DNA of 64,000 nucleotides, from the NCBI RefSeq assembly GCF_900102185.1, contig NZ_LT629690.1, positions 4,092,001 to 4,156,000 on the forward strand. The letters are read 5' to 3'. Below are positions 60,421-64,000 of this stretch, piece by piece. Source of the DNA: Terriglobus roseus (lineage in GTDB: Bacteria; Acidobacteriota; Terriglobia; Terriglobales; Acidobacteriaceae). Within the stretch, counting starts at the first letter, position 1; each line of letters begins with the position of its first letter. The notes under the pieces were generated by a model that made no database searches, was not told the origin of the DNA, and saw nothing but the letters and a program-made list of their open reading frames with translations. Position numbers and translations under genes: made by a program.

Positions 60421-60567
60421 CGTCTTTCTCCTCACAACAGTTCAGAACGTTAACTACGTTGCGAAACGCATATCCATGGCGTGCGTGATCCCTCGTACCG
60501 CCAGCACCGCACCCGCAAAACACACTGCAATGCAAAATCCCGCACGCCTGGCCACAGGTGCGGCACT

Positions 60568-61668
60568 TCATGTCGCAGGCTGGACTTCGGGAAATTTCCA
60601 TTTACCTGAGGTGATCTCCGTACGCGGACGGTACATGCGGATGGTGGCATTCCAGCCGGGAGTAATGGGAACGCAGTTGGGCGCTTTGTTCTCGCAGCCT
60701 CCAAACTGCACGGTGACAGAGTTATCTGCGTTTTTCTGTGCAGTGATGTTGTTTATGGAATAAGCATTCAGCGAGTTCTGCTCGAAGTAGCCCTTAGCGT
60801 TGTAGACGCTGATGGACCAGAAGCCATCCACAGGCACGTCTTTCACGGTGAGTTTGTAGACCTGCTTACCATCGTTGTTTGGCACCTTCATCTGCGCATA
60901 CGTGGCATCCTTGTCAGGGTTGCCACCCCAGCCCGCAGCCGACCCAATGAGATAGTTCACCGGATCAACCTGTTGTTTGGTGCCGAATGCGTTTTTGAAA
61001 TCAGTAATCGTGGAGCCGAGTGCTACGAGAGCTTCACGGATTTTGTCTTGACTGGCCTGATCCCACTTGGGCGCTTCGAAGGTGCCGGGCGCTTTTTGAG
61101 TGATGGTGACAGCGTCCTGAAGCTTGTGGACTTCGTCGAGATCCTGCGTGCTGTTCGGGTCGGCGAGAATTCGCAGGAGAACCGCAGCATAACGGGTACC
61201 AATCTTTTCTTTCGTTAGCGTGTACGCACCTTTGCTGTACACAACCATGGGGGTGTACTCGTCTTCGTTAACGATCTGCATAGAGAGAAAACGCTTGCCT
61301 GGGTCTGGGAGCGTGATGGTGACGGGACCGGCGTCGAGATCGAGGACCGCGGAGGAGTAAAGTGTGTCGCGATTCATGCGAACCACTTTCTGCTTGTCGA
61401 TGGGTGTGGGTGTGCGGTTATTGATGAACTTGCCGAGTGCGCCGTCTTTGACGAAGTTGCCGAAGTAGAGATCGGTTTCAGCTCGCGGAAAGGTTTGCGG
61501 CGTAACCGTTACGCAGTCGCTGCATTTGGGTGGCTCGGGTTTTGCGGCTGCAGTCTGCGCGGCTGGTTCTGATGGTGCAGCTACCGGCTTAGGCTGTTCG
61601 CAGCCAAGAACTGCGAGTGCGACCGGTAGAGCAATGAAGATCAGGCGGAATTTGTTTCGGGCCATCAT
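60568..61668 (-). CDS. DUF1254/DUF1214 lipoprotein, copy 3 (short form)
   Basis: A 366-residue lipoprotein (VLGC, Cys23, then EQP). The N-terminal DUF1254-like part is shortened (VRMNRDTLYSSAVLDLDAGPVTITLPDPGKRFLSMQIVNEDEY) and the C-terminal DUF1214 block is KQVYKLTVKDVPVDGFWSISVYNAKGY, followed by GWNATIRMYRPR. Two Cys residues in PPKCSDC and two near the C-terminus (GGCENKAPNC) are absent from copies 1 and 2 and may pair. Two ATG codons adjoin; AGAGAGGG favours either. It is the first of the three in transcription order, 147 bases upstream of copy 2. Confidence 0.88.
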   Translation of the reverse strand: MMARNKFRLIFIALPVALAVLGCEQPKPVAAPSEPAAQTAAAKPEPPKCSDCVTVTPQTFPRAETDLYFGNFVKDGALGKFINNRTPTPIDKQKVVRMNRDTLYSSAVLDLDAGPVTITLPDPGKRFLSMQIVNEDEYTPMVVYSKGAYTLTKEKIGTRYAAVLLRILADPNSTQDLDEVHKLQDAVTITQKAPGTFEAPKWDQASQDKIREALVALGSTITDFKNAFGTKQQVDPVNYLIGSAAGWGGNPDKDATYAQMKVPNNDGKQVYKLTVKDVPVDGFWSISVYNAKGYFEQNSLNAYSINNITAQKNADNSVTVQFGGCENKAPNCVPITPGWNATIRMYRPRTEITSGKWKFPEVQPAT

Positions 61669-61822
61669 CCCTCTCTAGTTACTGCTGCGGTGCGTCGTCA
61701 TGAATCGAGTTCATGACGGTCATTGATATACCCGCCCATCACACTCCAGAAACTGTGAAATCTAACAGCAGTACAAGGATTTCCCCGCAAGAAGACTCTT
61801 GCATGTACCCTGTAGCGGACAC

Positions 61823-62686
61823 ATGGAAGTCCATCTCATTGACGGCACGTACGAACTCTTTCGCCACTTCTACGCATGGCCCTCTATGCGCGATGCCAAC
61901 GGCAACGAAATCGGCGCAGTGAAGGGTGTACTCGCATCCATCCTCGCCATGGTGAAAGAAGGAGCCACCCACATCGGCGTGGCCACCGATCACGTCATCG
62001 AATCCTTCCGCAACGACCTATGGCCTGGCTACAAAACCGGCGCAGGCATCGACCCCGATCTATGGAGTCAGTTCCCGCTACTCGAAGAAGCTCTGCAGGC
62101 AATGGGCATCGTCACCTGGGCTATGGAGAACGAAGAAGCAGACGACGCACTCGCCTCCGCAGCACACATCGCCGCACAGGACGCGCGTGTCACACGCGTT
62201 CTCATCTGCACGCCGGACAAAGATCTTTCGCAATGCGTGCAGGGCACCCGCGTGGTGCAGATGGATCGTCGCAAACGCGAAATCCGTGACGAAGCAGGAG
62301 TCATCGCAAAGTTCGGCGTTCCACCAGCCTCAATCCCCGACTATCTCGCCCTCGTAGGCGACACAGCAGACGGCTATCCCGGCCTCCGCGGTTGGGGGGC
62401 CAAAGGCACAGCCGCTGTCCTCGCAAAATTCAGCCATCTCGAAGCCATCCCGCAAGAAGCAGCAGATTGGCAACTAGCCATTGCCAACCCAAGAGGCATG
62501 AACGAAACCCTGCGCACCAACTGGGACAACGCCATCCTCTTCCGCACCCTGGCCCGACTCAAAACCGACCTGCCCCTCTTCACCAACGTCGACCAGCTCC
62601 ACTGGACCGGCCCCACCGCAGCCTTCGAAGCCATAGGCACCCGCTTAGACAAAGCCAAGGTCACCAAGTCGCCAAAGCAACGGTAG
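61823..62686 (+). CDS. Stand-alone 5'-3' exonuclease (FEN/Pol I N-domain type)
   Basis: A 287-residue flap-endonuclease-like protein: PIN-type N-terminal domain with LIDGTYELFRHFYA, GVATDHVIESFRNDLWPGYK, NEEADDALASAA and ICTPDKDLSQCV (acidic metal ligands), and a helix-3-turn-helix DNA-binding element YLALVGDTADGYPGLRGWGAKGTAAVL. In Pol I these domains are fused to a polymerase; here they are alone. The usual SDN in the H3TH loop reads ADG. It may process flaps or RNA primers; cellular role unknown. The ATG at 61823 is preferred to a TTG at 61799. It is divergent from the lipoprotein genes. Confidence 0.9.
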   Translation: MEVHLIDGTYELFRHFYAWPSMRDANGNEIGAVKGVLASILAMVKEGATHIGVATDHVIESFRNDLWPGYKTGAGIDPDLWSQFPLLEEALQAMGIVTWAMENEEADDALASAAHIAAQDARVTRVLICTPDKDLSQCVQGTRVVQMDRRKREIRDEAGVIAKFGVPPASIPDYLALVGDTADGYPGLRGWGAKGTAAVLAKFSHLEAIPQEAADWQLAIANPRGMNETLRTNWDNAILFRTLARLKTDLPLFTNVDQLHWTGPTAAFEAIGTRLDKAKVTKSPKQR

Positions 62687-62723
62687 GAAAATCGATTACT
62701 CTAGCCCGCGGTCTGTAGAAGGC

Positions 62724-64000
62724 TCACTCATGACGCAGCGTGCTTTGTGGGTCTGTCGCGGACGCTCGCCGAGCCGGAATCCAACAAGCGACTAACGCCA
62801 CCAACATAAGAAACAGTGGCGTCAATGTGAAAGAGATGGCGTCATAGGCTGTTATTCCACTCTGCAGGCTTGCAGCGACCTTCGAAGCTGCGAGGGCCAA
62901 CGGAAAGCCGATCGCCAACGCGATGACCGTACGCGCTATCCCATAACGAACGATCAAGCTCTGTATCTGGCCCATAGTCGCACCGAGCGCGAGACGAATC
63001 CCCATTTCCTTCGTCCGACGCTCAACGGAATAGCTCATCACACCGTAGAGTCCCACAGTAGCCAGCAACAGACCAGCCAAGCCAAACACTCCGAAGATGG
63101 TCGACTCCGCTCGTGGAATGATCAATGAATCCATCACCTGTTCCGCCATCTCTTTCTGATGGAAGATGGCAAGCGATGGGTCGACGGAGTGCACCTCAGC
63201 CTGGAGCGCATTCGCCATCTGCGCGCCGTTTCCCTGGTAGTGAACCATCAGAGAATAGCCAAGCAGTGGCGCCGCAGTGCCCATATTCTGCTCCAACGCT
63301 TCATACACAATGGGTGGGTTGTCTTCGAAATTCATCATCGTCGACTTGCTGTTTTTCACGACACCGATGATCTCGTAGCTGACGGGCGTTTGTGGGCTCG
63401 CATCCTTCTGTAGCGTCGGCGTCAAATACTGACCCACCGCACGGCGATCCTTGAACATCTGGTGTGCGAATGCTTCATTCACGATCATCTGTTTCGCAGC
63501 ATTCGGCCCTGCACCGTTGAAGTTCCTGCCTTCTAACTGCTGGATGCCCATCGTGGCAAAGTATCCCGGCCCAACATCGTAAACATCTGCTTCAGGGTCA
63601 AGCCCAAGGTCTCCAGGTCGGCCCACGTGATGAAACTTCTTCGACTTCATGCCGATCGAAAGAGGCGTGGAGTCAGTCCATGCAGCCGATGCAACTTGAG
63701 GCATCGCCATCACACCGTCCAACACACGTTTCAAAACCAGCGGCACCTGCTCCGCTTTGTATCCGTTGTGGACTGGATCGATGGAAAGCACCCGCACCCC
63801 ATCCATACGAAGTCCAGTATCGCCATTGGTCAGCTTGAGCAGGCTATGGAGATAAAGCGATGTCGTACACAGCAGAACCATGGTTGCAGCGATCTGCACC
63901 ATCACAAGCACATCGCGCATGGCCCAGCGGCGTCCCGGCTTCTCCAAACTGCTTTCACCTTTCAATGCGTTTGGAACCGATGGTCGTGTAGCCGCAAGTG
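62724..64000 (-). CDS. ABC transporter permease of the ADOP type, C-terminal half (partial)
   Basis: The gene runs off the right edge; about 425 codons are visible and the frame stays open to base 64000, with upstream codons (LAATRPSVPNALKGE) that match the middle linker of two-module FtsX/MacB permeases. The visible part has a transmembrane segment (VLVMVQIAATMVLLCTTSLYL), a MacB-like periplasmic domain (VYDVGPGYFATMGIQQLEGRNF) and three closing helices with ERRTKEMGIRLALGA. This is the acidobacterial duplicated orphan permease (ADOP) pattern, usually about 800 residues and without a linked ATPase gene. Efflux of peptides or lipophilic compounds is possible. Confidence 0.88.
   Translation of the reverse strand, partial: LAATRPSVPNALKGESSLEKPGRRWAMRDVLVMVQIAATMVLLCTTSLYLHSLLKLTNGDTGLRMDGVRVLSIDPVHNGYKAEQVPLVLKRVLDGVMAMPQVASAAWTDSTPLSIGMKSKKFHHVGRPGDLGLDPEADVYDVGPGYFATMGIQQLEGRNFNGAGPNAAKQMIVNEAFAHQMFKDRRAVGQYLTPTLQKDASPQTPVSYEIIGVVKNSKSTMMNFEDNPPIVYEALEQNMGTAAPLLGYSLMVHYQGNGAQMANALQAEVHSVDPSLAIFHQKEMAEQVMDSLIIPRAESTIFGVFGLAGLLLATVGLYGVMSYSVERRTKEMGIRLALGATMGQIQSLIVRYGIARTVIALAIGFPLALAASKVAASLQSGITAYDAISFTLTPLFLMLVALVACWIPARRASATDPQSTLRHE

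Noticed and set aside
61283-61298. GAAAACGCTTGCC resembling the LacI-type operator
   Set aside because: It lies inside the coding sequence of DUF1254 copy 3, far from the island, and lacks the right half of the palindrome.
1-64000. tRNA, rRNA, CRISPR, insertion sequence, phage or conjugation genes
   Set aside because: No clover-leaf with a T-loop, no regular spacer array, no transposase or integrase reading frame was recognised anywhere in the window; a tRNAscan/Infernal run would be decisive.

Overview
The window reads as chromosomal DNA of an acidobacterium, most likely of the Terriglobus/Edaphobacter/Granulicella group. The grounds are a TIGR03435-family protein, an ADOP-type (acidobacterial duplicated orphan permease) ABC permease, two large Oar-like TonB-dependent receptors with an N-terminal carboxypeptidase-regulatory-like domain, lipid A genes (so a Gram-negative envelope), high GC and many Tat-exported sugar enzymes. 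No rRNA, tRNA, CRISPR array, insertion sequence or prophage was seen. Assignment below phylum level is inference.

Layout. 1-13.9 kb is mostly housekeeping: end of fabZ, lpxA, an EamA protein, lpxI, a PrxQ-like peroxiredoxin, a GNAT acetyltransferase, a histone-H1-like protein with an acidic head, hisS, a TIGR03435 protein, efp, an M20 peptidase, lpxC, folK, an ArsR/SDR pair and tgt. 13.9-25.3 kb is a sugar-oxidation island: a LacI-family regulator, a quinohemoprotein/TIM-barrel isomerase/hexuronate-type MFS operon, two flanking SDR genes and a TonB receptor. Seven copies of a GGAAGCGTTTCC-like palindrome sit in the intergenic spaces, several next to TTGACA-type promoters. 25.4-37.1 kb holds a BadF-type sugar kinase and a second quinohemoprotein, facing a minus-strand cluster of a TonB receptor, an M81 (MlrC) peptidase, a Tat-exported TIM-barrel protein, CutC and a sulfatase.

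37.4-45.5 kb is a plus-strand run: ROK regulator, Tat-exported TIM-barrel isomerase, Tat-exported Gfo/Idh/MocA oxidoreductase, a second Gfo/Idh/MocA protein, a GlmS-like double-SIS protein, msrA, a third Gfo/Idh/MocA protein and a cytoplasmic TIM-barrel paralog of the first isomerase. The family mix resembles described 3-keto-sugar (C3-oxidation) glycoside pathways (E. coli YcjR/YcjS, Bacteroides DUF1080-containing loci), but the split between periplasm and cytoplasm is distinctive. 45.5-51.2 kb holds cspA, dnaB with a DnaA-box-like cluster at its upstream side, a DUF5076 protein, a VOC protein, an exported amidase and a DUF4292 lipoprotein. 51.3-57.3 kb (minus) has a third quinoprotein with a separate diheme cytochrome c, a DUF1080 (3-keto-disaccharide hydrolase type) protein, an FHS-family sugar permease and an M23 peptidase. 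57.4-61.7 kb has three consecutive DUF1254-type lipoproteins, followed by a stand-alone 5'-3' exonuclease and the truncated ADOP permease.

A working picture (inference): large or decorated glycosides enter through TonB receptors, are oxidised in the periplasm by PQQ or Tat-exported NAD(P)-type enzymes, and the products are imported by MFS carriers and finished by cytoplasmic SDR, Gfo/Idh/MocA, TIM-barrel and SIS enzymes under LacI and ROK control.
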